DNA of 41,436 bases from DATLHO01 sp035539855 (GCA_035539855.1 DATLHO010000108.1:1-41436); one strand, 5' to 3'. Counted from the stretch's first letter, positions 8,287-17,577 are shown. Made by a program: numbers and translations. The notes: generated by a model from the letters alone, not told the origin.

Positions 8287-10923
8287 ATGGGTCTTTCACT
8301 ACACCCCTACGCAGTCCTGCGCCGCCTGCTCCCGCTGGCGCTCGCCGCGCTGGTCGCGGTACCCGCACTGCAGGCGCAGCAGCGCCGCCACGAGCTCTTC
8401 ACGCGCGTCGAGCGCAGTGCGAAAGGCACCGGCTACGGGCTGCTGACGACCGCGCGCGCGGTGACGATGTCGGTCGACATGAAGGCCTTCGGCGAGGTGA
8501 CCGGCTCGCACCTGCTGCTCGCCGGCGTTCCGCTGACGAACGACCGCAGCGTCGATCTCGACCTGAAGGAGTTCTCGGTGCTGACGGCCGAGTCGCGGGT
8601 GACCTACACCGACGCGACCGGACGGCACCCGATGGAGAAGCTCTCGGTGCGCACGTTCGGCGGCACGGTCGCCGGCGACCCGACGAGCGACGTGTACCTC
8701 GCGTTCGCCGACAACTCGATCGTCGGCGTCATCCGCACCGGCGACGTGACCTACGAGGTCGCGACCGACTTCAGCGCGGAGAAGACCGAGGGCCAGCTTG
8801 CGGCGGTGACGTTCCCGATGACCGACCTGCCGGACCAGAAGTTCACCTGCGGCGTCAAGGACAAGCCGTTCTCGAAGGAGGAGCTCGAGTCGCTCGAGGC
8901 CTCCGGCCTGCAGGCCGACGGCGAGTGCCCGTCGATCCTCTACTCGCTCAAGGGCGCGTGGGACGCCGACTACGAGTTCTACCAGGACTGGGTGATCGAG
9001 GGCGGCGGCCAGGAGGGCGCCGTCAGCTACATGATCAGCCTGATCGCGGGCATGAGCCGCATCTACGAGCGTGACGCCCGCGTGCAGATCGTCGTCAGCG
9101 CGCTCAACATCTGGACGACGCAGTCCGATCCGTACAACGAGGGCACGTTCATGCCGATCGCGCTCGACGAGGCGCAGGGCGTCTGGGGCTCGATCTACGG
9201 CAACGTCGACCGCGGCTTCGGCCAGGTGCTCAGCGGCAAGAACTGGAGCGGCATCATCGGCATCGCTAACGGCTTCGACCTGATCTGCGATCCGAGCGAG
9301 TCGATCACATTCCAGTTGATCAAGAAGTGGGATCCGATCGGCGGCATCCAGGTGCTGTGCCACGAGCTCGGTCATCTGACCGGCCTGCGCCACACCCATA
9401 GCTGCACGTGGAACCCGGCCATCGACCAGTGCGCCTCGGCCGAGAGCGGCAACTGCTTCAGCGGCACGACCCTCTCCGAAGGAACGATCATGAGCTACTG
9501 CAAGCAGATGCGCATGGTCTTCCACGAGCGCCAGATCCCGTTCCTGCGCAATCGCACGACGACGTGGAGCGCGTGCACGGGCAACGCCCGCAAGCTCGAG
9601 ATCGCGCGTGAGCTGCTGCACTACCCGGTCGTCGACGTCGGCAATCCGATCGACAGCACGTTCCCGGCGTACTTCACCAACCGCAGCAACAGCGACGTCA
9701 CGATCACGCGCATGGCGCTGACCGGTGACATCTACCAGCAGTTCGAGATCATCGGACCCGAGACTCCGTTCGTCGTCCGCTCGTGCGACTCGGTCGGCCT
9801 GCAGTTGCTGTTCAAGGCGACGAAGGACACGACGCATCGCGCCGAGCTGTTCATCTTCCATGACGGACTCAACGTCAACTACGGCACCGAGACGCACTTC
9901 CGTGTCGACGTCGAGGCGTTCGCGAAGGACGACAAGCCGGCCTTCGGCTTCCGCTCGGTCGGCAACGCGCTCATCAACTTCGGCAAGGTGAAGGTCGACG
10001 CCGTCATCGACACGGTCTTCAAGGCGCCGAAGGAGCTGTTCATCAACATCGGCACCGCGCCGCTGCGCGTCGATTCGACGGCGATCGTCGGACCGGACCG
10101 TTTCGAGTTCCAGCTCACCGAGGGTGGTGCGCCGTTCATCCTCTCGCCGGTGACCGTCTCGGGCAACAAGCGCCCGGCCGTCATCCGCTTCACGCCGAAG
10201 ACGCCGGGCGTCAAGGAGGCGTACCTGAAGGTCTGGAGCAACTCGCCGGGCAACGAGGTCGACAGTCTTCGCCTGACCGCCGAGGTGCTGCGCGGACCGG
10301 TGCTCGAGCTGAAGGTGGCGAACTTCGTCGTCGACTTCGGCGACGTGCTCTCCGAGCGTGAGTACACGAAGTCCTACGACGACTTCTTCTACAACAACGG
10401 AACCGAGCCGCTGTCGCTCAACGTCGGTGTCGCCGGCGACGACGCGGTGCTGTTCCCGGGAGCCTCCTGGCTCGACGAGATCGCGCCGGGCGAGGGACTT
10501 CCCTTCGAGATCAAGTTCTTCGCCGAGGACACCGTTGCGCACGGCTGGAAGACGGCGATGGTGATCATCGTCAGCAACACGCCGCGCGGCATCGACACCG
10601 TCAAGGTGACGGCGAAGATCGTCGGCTCGGCTGCCGTTCCCGGCGCCGACCCGGCCGAGACCGCCGCGTTCATGATCGTGCCGAACCCGACCCGCGGTGA
10701 CGCCGACATCATGATCGCACCGGCGGCCGGCGAGCTCGGCCGCGAGTACACGCTGCGCGTCGTCAACGGCGACGGAGCGGAGATCCGCCGACTGACCGGG
10801 CGCTTCGATGCCGAGGGCATCCGCACCCAGCTCAAGGGCGGCGAGCTGCCGAGCGGCGTCTACTACGTCAGCGTCACGACCGACAAGGGCATGCGCTCGC
10901 ATGCGGTGACGATCACGCGGTAG
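8287..10923 (+). CDS. Secreted metzincin-like metalloprotease with choice-of-anchor D repeats and T9SS tail
   Basis: The 878-residue product begins with a signal peptide (cleavage near LQAQQ). The protease region holds the extended zinc motif HELGHLTGLRH (residues 359-369), followed by THSC and a Met-turn candidate IMSYC with Met402. This is the arrangement of M12-type metzincins. Residues of about 445-780 form at least three immunoglobulin-like choice-of-anchor D modules, marked by INFGKVKVD and VVDFGDVLSE. The last 80 residues (from about 798, MIVPNPTRGDADI to the end) are a T9SS type A sorting domain with GEYTL-like strands, LPSGVYYVSV and a terminal Arg. It is therefore expected to be exported through T9SS and attached to or released from the surface. 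It is flanked by non-operonic genes and followed by a strong hairpin terminator. Confidence 0.92.
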   Translation: MGLSLHPYAVLRRLLPLALAALVAVPALQAQQRRHELFTRVERSAKGTGYGLLTTARAVTMSVDMKAFGEVTGSHLLLAGVPLTNDRSVDLDLKEFSVLTAESRVTYTDATGRHPMEKLSVRTFGGTVAGDPTSDVYLAFADNSIVGVIRTGDVTYEVATDFSAEKTEGQLAAVTFPMTDLPDQKFTCGVKDKPFSKEELESLEASGLQADGECPSILYSLKGAWDADYEFYQDWVIEGGGQEGAVSYMISLIAGMSRIYERDARVQIVVSALNIWTTQSDPYNEGTFMPIALDEAQGVWGSIYGNVDRGFGQVLSGKNWSGIIGIANGFDLICDPSESITFQLIKKWDPIGGIQVLCHELGHLTGLRHTHSCTWNPAIDQCASAESGNCFSGTTLSEGTIMSYCKQMRMVFHERQIPFLRNRTTTWSACTGNARKLEIARELLHYPVVDVGNPIDSTFPAYFTNRSNSDVTITRMALTGDIYQQFEIIGPETPFVVRSCDSVGLQLLFKATKDTTHRAELFIFHDGLNVNYGTETHFRVDVEAFAKDDKPAFGFRSVGNALINFGKVKVDAVIDTVFKAPKELFINIGTAPLRVDSTAIVGPDRFEFQLTEGGAPFILSPVTVSGNKRPAVIRFTPKTPGVKEAYLKVWSNSPGNEVDSLRLTAEVLRGPVLELKVANFVVDFGDVLSEREYTKSYDDFFYNNGTEPLSLNVGVAGDDAVLFPGASWLDEIAPGEGLPFEIKFFAEDTVAHGWKTAMVIIVSNTPRGIDTVKVTAKIVGSAAVPGADPAETAAFMIVPNPTRGDADIMIAPAAGELGREYTLRVVNGDGAEIRRLTGRFDAEGIRTQLKGGELPSGVYYVSVTTDKGMRSHAVTITR

Positions 10924-10941
10924 CGCGTCGATGCACGAACG

Positions 10942-10977
10942 AGACAACCCCTTCCGGGCGACTGGAAGGGGTTGTCT
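10942..10977 (+). terminator. Intrinsic-type terminator after metalloprotease gene
   Basis: A perfect 14-bp stem (10942-10955 with 10964-10977) closes an 8-nt loop and is followed by GTTTC. It lies 19 bp after the stop codon, between convergent genes. Confidence 0.8.
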
Positions 10978-11000
10978 GTTTCAGGGATGTCTCGTCGTCG

Positions 11001-12557
11001 CTAGTCGATCGCGATGCGCGCGGTCGCCGTGACACGTCCGTTCTCGATCAGTCGCGCGAAGTAGGCGCCGGCCGGAAGTCCCGCCGTCGCGATGCGCACC
11101 GTCGGTGCGTCCGCGGTAGCGCTGGCCATCCGCTCACCGATCGCCGAGTAGAGCTCGACGACACCGGCGAGGCGCGATGCCTCCGGAAGCCGCAGCGACA
11201 GCGAGCCCGAGGCGCGGTCGTGCCATGTCGTCATCGCAACCGGTCCCTCGGCCTCCAGCGGCGCAGACGAGAGCGCCAGCGAGAGGTTCGTCGCGCCCGG
11301 AATCAACTGCCCGCGTGCCTCCCCGGCCTGAAACGTCGACGTATGGTAGTTGACGTACATGCCGGAGGCCGCGAACGTGGGGATGTCGTCGAGCAGCACG
11401 GCGCCGCCGGCAACGTCCCACATCTGCGTGGTGGCGCCCTGCTCCAGCGCCACGACGACGCCGCCGTCCTGTCCGACCGCGCCGCGATGGATGTGCGCCA
11501 TCGTGATCGGCGTCGTCGTCTGGTCGACGACCGAGGTCAGGTAGACGATGCCGGCGAACGGCGAGCGGAAGACGAAGCCCGTCGCCGTGCCGTTGGCGCT
11601 GCTCGCGCTGCCGTGTCCCGCGTTCGCGGCGGTGACCGACGCCGAGTAGAAGTCGGACGGTACCACCAGGCCCCTGATCTCACCGGCCTGATTGACCTGC
11701 GTGTGCACGTTGACGTAGATCATGCCGCTCTTGAGCGCGTCGAGATGCTCCGGCGTCATCTGCCACGTGCCCGAGGCGCTCTGGACCGTCGAGTCCGGCG
11801 ACAGCTCGATCGTGTGCACGGGGGGACCCGAGCTCGCGGGCGGGGCCATGTGAAAGTGCGCCATCGTCGCGCGACCGGTCAGGGCCGACCACGTGACGGT
11901 GTAGCGCGCGGTGCGCGTGGCCTCGTCGATGTACAGGAAGGTCGTGCCGGTGCCGCTGTCGGAGAAGACCTCGTGCATCTCCTGCGTCGTATTCATCACC
12001 GGCGCCGCGGCGTTCGGGATCGCGAGGATCTGTCCGCGGATGTGGCCCGCCGAGTGGGCGCTCGTGTGCACGTTGACGTACGCCATGCCGGCGGCGAGAC
12101 TGTCCATGAACGTCTGGCTGAGCCCGCTGGCGACGCCCATCGCCGTGTGCGTCGCGTCGTTGATCGCGAGCGGGACGATGACCGGTCCATCCTCACCGGC
12201 CGGTCCGCGATGGATGTGGGCTCCAATGATGTCGATAAGTCCCGCAACGCTCACGCGGTACTCGAGCGTGCCTGCGGTTCGATCGAGTCGAAAGATCGCG
12301 ACGCCGCCGGCGTTCGGATCGACAATGTCCGCGGTCTCCTGCTCGGCATCGAGCGAGGCGGCATGCGTCGCGCGGAACGACTCCTGCGCGTGCGCTCGCG
12401 ACGTCCCGATCGCCGTCACTGCAAGCGTCAGCGCGCAGAGCGACAGCGCGGCGAGCGTGCGTCGGAGCATCTGCCTGCGTGCGAGCGTGTGCGGGCGCAC
12501 GTTCGCGTGTTGGTGTCCGAGCGTGTTTCGTCGGGCAATCGGTCGAGGGTCGGTCAT
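11001..12557 (-). CDS. Triple CHRD-domain secreted protein with T9SS sorting domain
   Basis: This 518-residue protein has a basic N-terminus, a hydrophobic signal segment (about 31-50) and a cleavage site at AHAQ. Three CHRD (chordin-type) domains follow at about 60-180, 185-310 and 315-430. Each carries the family pair of an AHIHRG-like strand and a YVNVHT...AGEIRGQ-like strand; examples are GAHIHRGPAGEDG, YVNVHTSAHSAGHIRGQ and MAHIHRGAVGQDGG. The C-terminal 80 residues end in LPAGAYFARLIENGRVTATA, typical of a T9SS type A sorting domain. The repeated His residues could bind metal, but that is not established. The start at 12557 has GGAG eight bases upstream; an ATG at 12470 gives a shorter conventional signal peptide. 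It is divergent from a lipoprotein gene and may share its promoter region. Confidence 0.9.
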   Translation of the reverse strand: MTDPRPIARRNTLGHQHANVRPHTLARRQMLRRTLAALSLCALTLAVTAIGTSRAHAQESFRATHAASLDAEQETADIVDPNAGGVAIFRLDRTAGTLEYRVSVAGLIDIIGAHIHRGPAGEDGPVIVPLAINDATHTAMGVASGLSQTFMDSLAAGMAYVNVHTSAHSAGHIRGQILAIPNAAAPVMNTTQEMHEVFSDSGTGTTFLYIDEATRTARYTVTWSALTGRATMAHFHMAPPASSGPPVHTIELSPDSTVQSASGTWQMTPEHLDALKSGMIYVNVHTQVNQAGEIRGLVVPSDFYSASVTAANAGHGSASSANGTATGFVFRSPFAGIVYLTSVVDQTTTPITMAHIHRGAVGQDGGVVVALEQGATTQMWDVAGGAVLLDDIPTFAASGMYVNYHTSTFQAGEARGQLIPGATNLSLALSSAPLEAEGPVAMTTWHDRASGSLSLRLPEASRLAGVVELYSAIGERMASATADAPTVRIATAGLPAGAYFARLIENGRVTATARIAID

Positions 12558-12688
12558 GACTGGGTCTCCATGATGTGGCGGGAATCGCGCCGCGGTCGTG
12601 CGATCGGGGCGCCCTGGGTAGTGGGAAAACCGCGATGGGTTTGATTAGTTTCCTCGCACCATCGTGCACAAAAATCTCGCCGAAATTC

Positions 12689-13687
12689 ATGTCGCGACAT
12701 CCTTTTCTCGCTCTCGTGCTTCTGATCGCCTCGGGCATGCTCGCCGCGTCGTGTACCGAGGACCCCCTCTACCCCGCCCGCTCGATCACCGTCAACGGCG
12801 CCGACATGCCGTCACTCGTCGGCGACGCGGTCTATGAGCTCTGGCTGAGCTATCCGCCGGAGCGGGCGGTGCGCAAGGAGCCCGTGATCGATCACGACGA
12901 GCCGCTGTACTTCAGCGCCGGACGCTTCATCGTCAGCGACGGAGCGATCCGCGCGGTGGGCGGCGGGCCGGCGGACTTCGCGATTCCCACGGGCTACAAC
13001 CCGTCGCTCGTGTTCGAGGCGATCGTCAGCGTCGAGCCCCTGGTCGACGACGACACCGTACCGGACGCTCCGATGCTCTGGGGCCGGTTCACCGGCACCG
13101 CGTCGCGCGCGCACGCGCTGCTCGAAGCAGCGACGGTGAGGACGTTCGACACCGCGGCGATGCTCGCGCGCAACGGCTCGTTCGTCCTCGAGGCGCCGAC
13201 CTCCGAGGACGCGGCCGATTCGCTCTCGGGGATCTGGTTTCTCTCGAAGGTCCGAAGCCCAGGCGGCGACCCGATGTCCCCGGGAGTCGACATGCCGGCG
13301 CTTCCGCTGAACCACGACAACGACAACTGGATCTACGAGGCGTGGCTCACCCAGCGCGATGGCGCCGGCTCCGTCTCGTACGTCTCGCTCGGACGCTTCC
13401 GCAATCCTGCAAACGCCGACCTGACTGGACCCGGCCCGGCGGCGGGACCGAACCGCACGGCCGCGCACGGCTTCCCCGGCGAGGACTTCGTGGCGCCGCG
13501 GCGGGTGCTCACCGACTCGGCCTACGGCGTGGTCGTGTCGCTGCAGCCCGAATCGATCGCGGTCGCCGCGCCGGTGCTGCGCCTGCTCGAGCGTCCGATC
13601 ATCGGCGACAGCGTCGTCTCCGGCCGCCGCGTGAACATGACGGCGACGGCGAAGCTACCACTGGTCGAGGTGACGATTGATCGATAA
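12689..13687 (+). CDS. Lipoprotein with two anti-sigma-K-like (RskA-type) repeats, function unknown
   Basis: The ATG at 12689 begins a lipoprotein signal (lipobox LAASC, Cys22) and gives 332 residues. The open frame extends upstream to 12575, but that part has no signal function. Two regions share a pattern: YELWLSYP...SAGRFIVSDG near 49-80 and YEAWLTQRDGAGSVSYVSLGRF near 218-240. A YxxWL strand followed by a GRF turn recalls the C-terminal domain of RskA-type anti-sigma factors and related lipoproteins. There is no cytoplasmic anti-sigma domain, so regulation of a sigma factor is unlikely from this sequence alone. The gene is divergent from the CHRD gene and upstream of the VCBS gene. No specific function can be given. 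Confidence 0.78.
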   Translation: MSRHPFLALVLLIASGMLAASCTEDPLYPARSITVNGADMPSLVGDAVYELWLSYPPERAVRKEPVIDHDEPLYFSAGRFIVSDGAIRAVGGGPADFAIPTGYNPSLVFEAIVSVEPLVDDDTVPDAPMLWGRFTGTASRAHALLEAATVRTFDTAAMLARNGSFVLEAPTSEDAADSLSGIWFLSKVRSPGGDPMSPGVDMPALPLNHDNDNWIYEAWLTQRDGAGSVSYVSLGRFRNPANADLTGPGPAAGPNRTAAHGFPGEDFVAPRRVLTDSAYGVVVSLQPESIAVAAPVLRLLERPIIGDSVVSGRRVNMTATAKLPLVEVTIDR

Positions 13688-13734
13688 CGCCACGGCGGAA
13701 GCGAACTCGCGCGAATCGCGCACGGAGGTGCGCC

Positions 13735-13797
13735 CGATTCGCATGGGATCGCCTATGCCCAGGCCGGCGCACCTGATACGCGTGGGATCTCCTGTGC
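13735..13797. repeat. Direct repeat pair before VCBS gene
   Basis: Two 24-bp copies (13735-13758 and 13774-13797) match at 19 positions around GTGGGATC/ATGGGATC and start 39 bp apart. The second ends three bases before the preferred ATG at 13800. They may be an operator or simply a local duplication. Confidence 0.45.
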
Positions 13798-13799
13798 GT

Positions 13800-15851
13800 A
13801 TGCTGGGACGCTTCACGCTGCTGTTCGTGCTGGCCGCGTTGCCAGCGCCGATGGTTGCGCAGCAGCTCGTGCGCGCGATCGCGCCGGTGCCCGTCGTGCG
13901 CCCGAGCGGCGACGTGCTTCGCAATCCGTTCGGCGGCGGCCTGTGGCAGCCACGGATCGGGCTGCGCGATGTCGACGGCGACGGACATCTCGATCTCTTC
14001 GCGCTCAATCCGGATGGCGAGCTGCGCTACTACCGCAACGAAGGCGACCATCGGTTCTCGCGCATCGTCGGCTCCGCCTACGACTCGCTGCCGGTTGCGA
14101 ACTGGTTCCGCTTCGCCGATCTCAACGGCGACGGCGCGGCGGAGATCCTGACGGCGGGACCGCGCTCGGAGGTCATGGTGCTCGACAACGACGGGACCGA
14201 TGCGGCGCCGGCGTTCCGCGTGCCGGCGCGAGCGTTGCTCGACAACCTCGGCGACACGATCGTCATGCAGCGCGAGACCGTGCCGGCCTTTGCCGACATC
14301 GACGCCGACGGCGACCTCGACCTGTTCGCGGGCAACCTCGACGGCTCGATCACCTTCTATCGCAACACCGGCACGGCGGGCGCTCCGGCGCTCACGTTCG
14401 AGACCGCGAAGTACGAGGACATCCTCGTCGTCGCTCCGATCCGCACGCGCGATCGCGACGACGGTGGCGATCTGCTGCGCTCGAGCCGCCACGGCGCGAG
14501 CGTTCTCGACTTCGCCGACCTCGACGGCGACGGCGACCTCGACATCTTCTTCGGCGACTACTTCACCCGCAAGCTCCTGCACTTCGACAACGCCGGCACG
14601 GCGCGCGAGGCGGACTACTCGATGGAGCGTCTCGACACGGCGTTTCGTCCGAGCGGAGACGACGTCGAGAGCGAGGGATTCAACCAGCCGGTGCTCGGCG
14701 ACATCGACGGTGATGGCGATCTCGACGCGATCATCTCGTCGCTGTACCCGAGCTCCGACGACGCGCCGCTCGTGCTCTACGAGAACGTCGGCACGCGCAC
14801 CGATCCGGCGATGCGACGTCGCTCGATCGACCTGGTGAGCGAGATCGACCTCGGCAAGTCGGCGGCTCCCGCGCTCATTGCCGACGCCCTGCGCAACGGC
14901 ATTCTCGTCGGCGCGAGCGACGGACGGCTGACGTACTTCGAGCGCATCGTCGGCGACCCAGCCGGCGGCTATCGGATCGCCTCGACGTTCGCACTGCCCG
15001 GACTCTACCAGACGATTCCCGCGACGGGCGATCTCGACGCGGACGGCATCGCCGAGGTCGTCGTCGGCGAGTCCGACGGCGCGATCATCTTCCACCGCTT
15101 CGCAGGCAGCGCGCTCGAGCGCTACGGCGACACGCTGCTCCTGGCGCGCAACGCCTCGCCCGCGCTCGTCGACCTCGATCGAGATGGCGATCTCGACATC
15201 GTCGCGGGCGCGGCGAACGGACGGATCACCTACTTCGAGAATCGTGGCAGCACAAGCGCCGCACGCTTCGAGCGCGCGACGCCGCCGTCCCCGTTCGACT
15301 CGCTCGACGTCGGCTTCGACGCATCGCCGCGCTTCTTCGATCTCGACGGCGACGGCGTCGACGAAGCGCTGATCGGCGCGCGCACCGGAGGCGCGTCGAC
15401 GCGCGGCGACACGATCCACATCTTCGAGCGCGACGGCGGCGCGTGGATCCGCAGCTCGCGCTATCCCGCACTCGCAGTCGCGCGCAATCCGGTGCCCGTC
15501 GCACTGCGACTGCCATCCGGCCTGCTGCTGCTCGTCGGTGACCTCGCCGGAGGCATCAAGGCCTACGTCGAGTCGCCGCAGACGGGGGTGGGCGACGATG
15601 GTGCGGGCAACGATGCGCTCAGGTTTGGATTCGATGGGGATGTGCTCGTCGTGCGTTGGCCGAGTGACGGGTCGCGGTCCGGGGCGATACGGTTTATGGA
15701 TGTGCTTGGACGGACGGTGGGTTCGGTTGCACGCGTTGATGGCGAGACGGTGTCGCGAGTCGCGATATGCGTGCTGCCTGTTGGTGTGGTGCTGGTTGAG
15801 GGGATCACGGAGCGGAGTCGCGGGGCGGTTGTGGTGCGGGTCGGGAGGTAG
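13800..15851 (+). CDS. Secreted FG-GAP/VCBS-repeat protein with C-terminal sorting-like domain
   Basis: From the ATG at 13800 the product has 683 residues, beginning with a signal peptide (MLGRFTLLFVLAALPAPMVA). The open frame reaches back to 13677, but that would put about 40 residues before the signal. At least six calcium-binding-like DxDxDGxxD loops are seen, including DVDGDGHLD, DIDADGDLD, DLDGDGDLD, DIDGDGDLD, DLDRDGDLD and DLDGDGVDE. These are typical of VCBS/FG-GAP beta-propellers. The final 80 residues (VVRWPSDG..., IRFMDVLGRTVG, LPVGVVLVE) look like a T9SS type A domain. Codon choice changes abruptly near base 15585, at the start of this tail, from GGC/GTC/CGC to GGG/GTG/GTT/CGG. 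It is probably a surface or secreted structural protein; no enzyme domain was seen. Confidence 0.88.
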   Translation: MLGRFTLLFVLAALPAPMVAQQLVRAIAPVPVVRPSGDVLRNPFGGGLWQPRIGLRDVDGDGHLDLFALNPDGELRYYRNEGDHRFSRIVGSAYDSLPVANWFRFADLNGDGAAEILTAGPRSEVMVLDNDGTDAAPAFRVPARALLDNLGDTIVMQRETVPAFADIDADGDLDLFAGNLDGSITFYRNTGTAGAPALTFETAKYEDILVVAPIRTRDRDDGGDLLRSSRHGASVLDFADLDGDGDLDIFFGDYFTRKLLHFDNAGTAREADYSMERLDTAFRPSGDDVESEGFNQPVLGDIDGDGDLDAIISSLYPSSDDAPLVLYENVGTRTDPAMRRRSIDLVSEIDLGKSAAPALIADALRNGILVGASDGRLTYFERIVGDPAGGYRIASTFALPGLYQTIPATGDLDADGIAEVVVGESDGAIIFHRFAGSALERYGDTLLLARNASPALVDLDRDGDLDIVAGAANGRITYFENRGSTSAARFERATPPSPFDSLDVGFDASPRFFDLDGDGVDEALIGARTGGASTRGDTIHIFERDGGAWIRSSRYPALAVARNPVPVALRLPSGLLLLVGDLAGGIKAYVESPQTGVGDDGAGNDALRFGFDGDVLVVRWPSDGSRSGAIRFMDVLGRTVGSVARVDGETVSRVAICVLPVGVVLVEGITERSRGAVVVRVGR

Positions 15852-15939
15852 CAGTGTCTCTTTTTCGGCGGCCGCAGGGCGCCGACGTAGGCCACCGACC
15901 ACGCATTATCCCACCGACCCACATGCGGCCGTCGCATCT

Positions 15940-16425
15940 AAAGAAGGATCCCCAGGGGGATGACAATCGCGCGACGTACTGGTGCGAGAAGCCGAAGCGC
16001 GCCTCGCGCGCTTCGGTTTCTCGACTCTCCAGGAATTCCTCGCCCCTGTCCTCCCGATAGGGGATCTTTCTTTGGGTTCGCATCACCGCATGTCGCGATG
16101 GGGGCGCTGCGTGTTCTTCCTCGCGGCGGCCACAGGCAGCCGCTGGCCAGCCGCCCACGCACAACCCCACCGCCCCACATGCGGCCGTCGCGCCGAAAGA
16201 AAGACCCCCTCCGGGGGTGACAGGTGCGCGCCGTAGTGAAGCGAGAAACCGAAGCGCGCCCCGCGCGCTTCGGTTTCTCGACTCTCCAGGAATTCCTCGC
16301 CCCTGTCCTCCACGATAGGGGATCTTTCTTTGGGTTCGCATCACCGCATGTCGCGATGGGGGCGTCGCGTGTTCTTCCTCGCGGCCGTCGCGCCGTAAGA
16401 AAGATCCCCAGGGGGATGACAATGG
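15940..16425. repeat. Composite palindromic intergenic repeat, two near-identical units
   Basis: The block 15984-16128 recurs at 16241-16385 with few differences (period 257 bp). Each unit contains a 17-bp GC-rich hairpin (15986-16002 with 16006-16022; 16243-16259 with 16263-16279). The shared motif AGGAATTCCT follows, then a GTC(A)TCC...GGGGATCTTTCTT half-site, then GGGTTCGCATCACCGCATG. Inverted half-sites precede the hairpins (15940-15966 and 16194-16222) and a fifth lies at 16396-16422. Related units occur at 32530-32870, and the half-sites recur in elements at 22043-22147 and 28490-28596. No coding function is apparent. Confidence 0.88.
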
Positions 16426-16543
16426 CGCGCTTTGTGGTACTGTATTCCCCCGGGAACATCCCCCGAGGCCCCCCGTCTCAAGCCCTGTATCCTCGAAATC
16501 GTCAGCATTCCCATTCAGCATACGCGTGGAGGCAGAAGCTGCC

Positions 16544-17551
16544 ATGAGAGTCTTTACCGCTTTCGCGATCGTTGGTGTGTTCATCGCGACCGTCCCCGGT
16601 CTTGCCCAGCAGGCGGGGACGCGGACCGCTGAGGAGAATCCGCCCGCTCGAGTCGAGGCCCCGGCACGCGGCTGCGGCTTCCTCGGCATCTACCCGACGA
16701 ACATCGGACGACGCACCGCAGAGACGCTCGGCCTGAGCGACCGTCGCGGCGCGATCGTCGAGGGCGTCGTCAAGCAGACCGGCGCCGAGCGCGCGGGCAT
16801 CCTCGAGAAGGACGTCATCATCGCCTTCAACGGCGAGTCGATCCAGAACGAGGCGCACCTGCGCCGCCTGATCCTCGCCCAGACACCCGGCGCAACCGTT
16901 CGACTCGACCTGCTCCGCAACGGCACCGCCCTCGTCGTCAACGCCGAGATCAGCGCCCGCTCGCGTTACTACGGCGGACCCGACTGCAACGCGATCGAGC
17001 AGGAGCGACGCGAGCAGATCGAGCGTCACCGCGACGCGGTCAGGGATCTCGACATCAGCAGCGTCGAGCGCGAGCTCGAGAATGCACGCCGCCAGATCAA
17101 CAGCTCCGTCTCGGAGGTCCGCCTCGAGCGCAGCCTCGCCAGCGGGTACGATGCGACGACGGGTCTCGCGCTGCAGCGGATGTCGCCGCAGCTCGCGAAG
17201 TACTTCAACACCGGCACCGGCTCCGGCGCTCTCGTTGCCGAGGTCGCCGAGGGCTCGCCGGCACTGAAGGCCGGGATGCAGGCCGGCGACGTGATCGTCG
17301 GAATCAACGGCGCCGACGTCGCGGGTCCGATGCAGGCCGTCGAGGCGATCATGGCCGACCGCGACGGCACCGTCGAGCTGCAGATCGTCCGCGACGCCGA
17401 GCGGCGCACCGTGCGCGTGCGCACCGGCGCCGAGCCCGCGCCCGTGCAGGCCGCGCCGCGACAGTCGCCCGGCTCGACTCCCGATCTCGGCAACCGCGTG
17501 ACTCCTCAGCGTGAGCTCATGCGGCTCGTCGGCGGACAGGACCTGCAGTAA
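16544..17551 (+). CDS. Exported protein with two PDZ domains
   Basis: The ATG at 16544 gives 335 residues starting with a signal peptide (MRVFTAFAIVGVFIATVPGLAQQ). PDZ1 covers about 35-130, with GFLGIYP, GAIVEGVVKQTGAERAGI and KDVIIAFNGESI. A linker of about 75 residues rich in Glu/Arg, probably helical, separates it from PDZ2 at about 205-290 (GALVAEVAEGSPALKAGM, GDVIVGINGADV). The tail is proline-rich. Each PDZ has the HtrA/Deg-type carboxylate-binding arrangement, but the trypsin-like protease domain that precedes PDZ pairs in DegP is absent. It is more likely a periplasmic scaffold or substrate-binding protein than a protease. The composite palindromic repeat lies directly upstream. Confidence 0.87.
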   Translation: MRVFTAFAIVGVFIATVPGLAQQAGTRTAEENPPARVEAPARGCGFLGIYPTNIGRRTAETLGLSDRRGAIVEGVVKQTGAERAGILEKDVIIAFNGESIQNEAHLRRLILAQTPGATVRLDLLRNGTALVVNAEISARSRYYGGPDCNAIEQERREQIERHRDAVRDLDISSVERELENARRQINSSVSEVRLERSLASGYDATTGLALQRMSPQLAKYFNTGTGSGALVAEVAEGSPALKAGMQAGDVIVGINGADVAGPMQAVEAIMADRDGTVELQIVRDAERRTVRVRTGAEPAPVQAAPRQSPGSTPDLGNRVTPQRELMRLVGGQDLQ

Positions 17552-17577
17552 CGTCCGGGTCACGATCGACACATCAA

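Noticed and set aside
8299..10947. Very long open frame antisense to the metalloprotease gene
   Set aside because: The translation is Arg/Asp/Ala-rich low complexity with no motifs. It mirrors the GC-rich codon structure of the real gene on the other strand, which ends in a genuine sorting domain.
13599..15902. Long minus-strand frame under the VCBS gene
   Set aside because: Repetitive Arg/Val/Ala/Asp composition is the antisense of the DGDGD calcium loops, with no independent motif.
15984..16385. CRISPR array suspicion
   Set aside because: Only two 145-bp units with internal palindromes and no short regular spacers; no cas genes are nearby.
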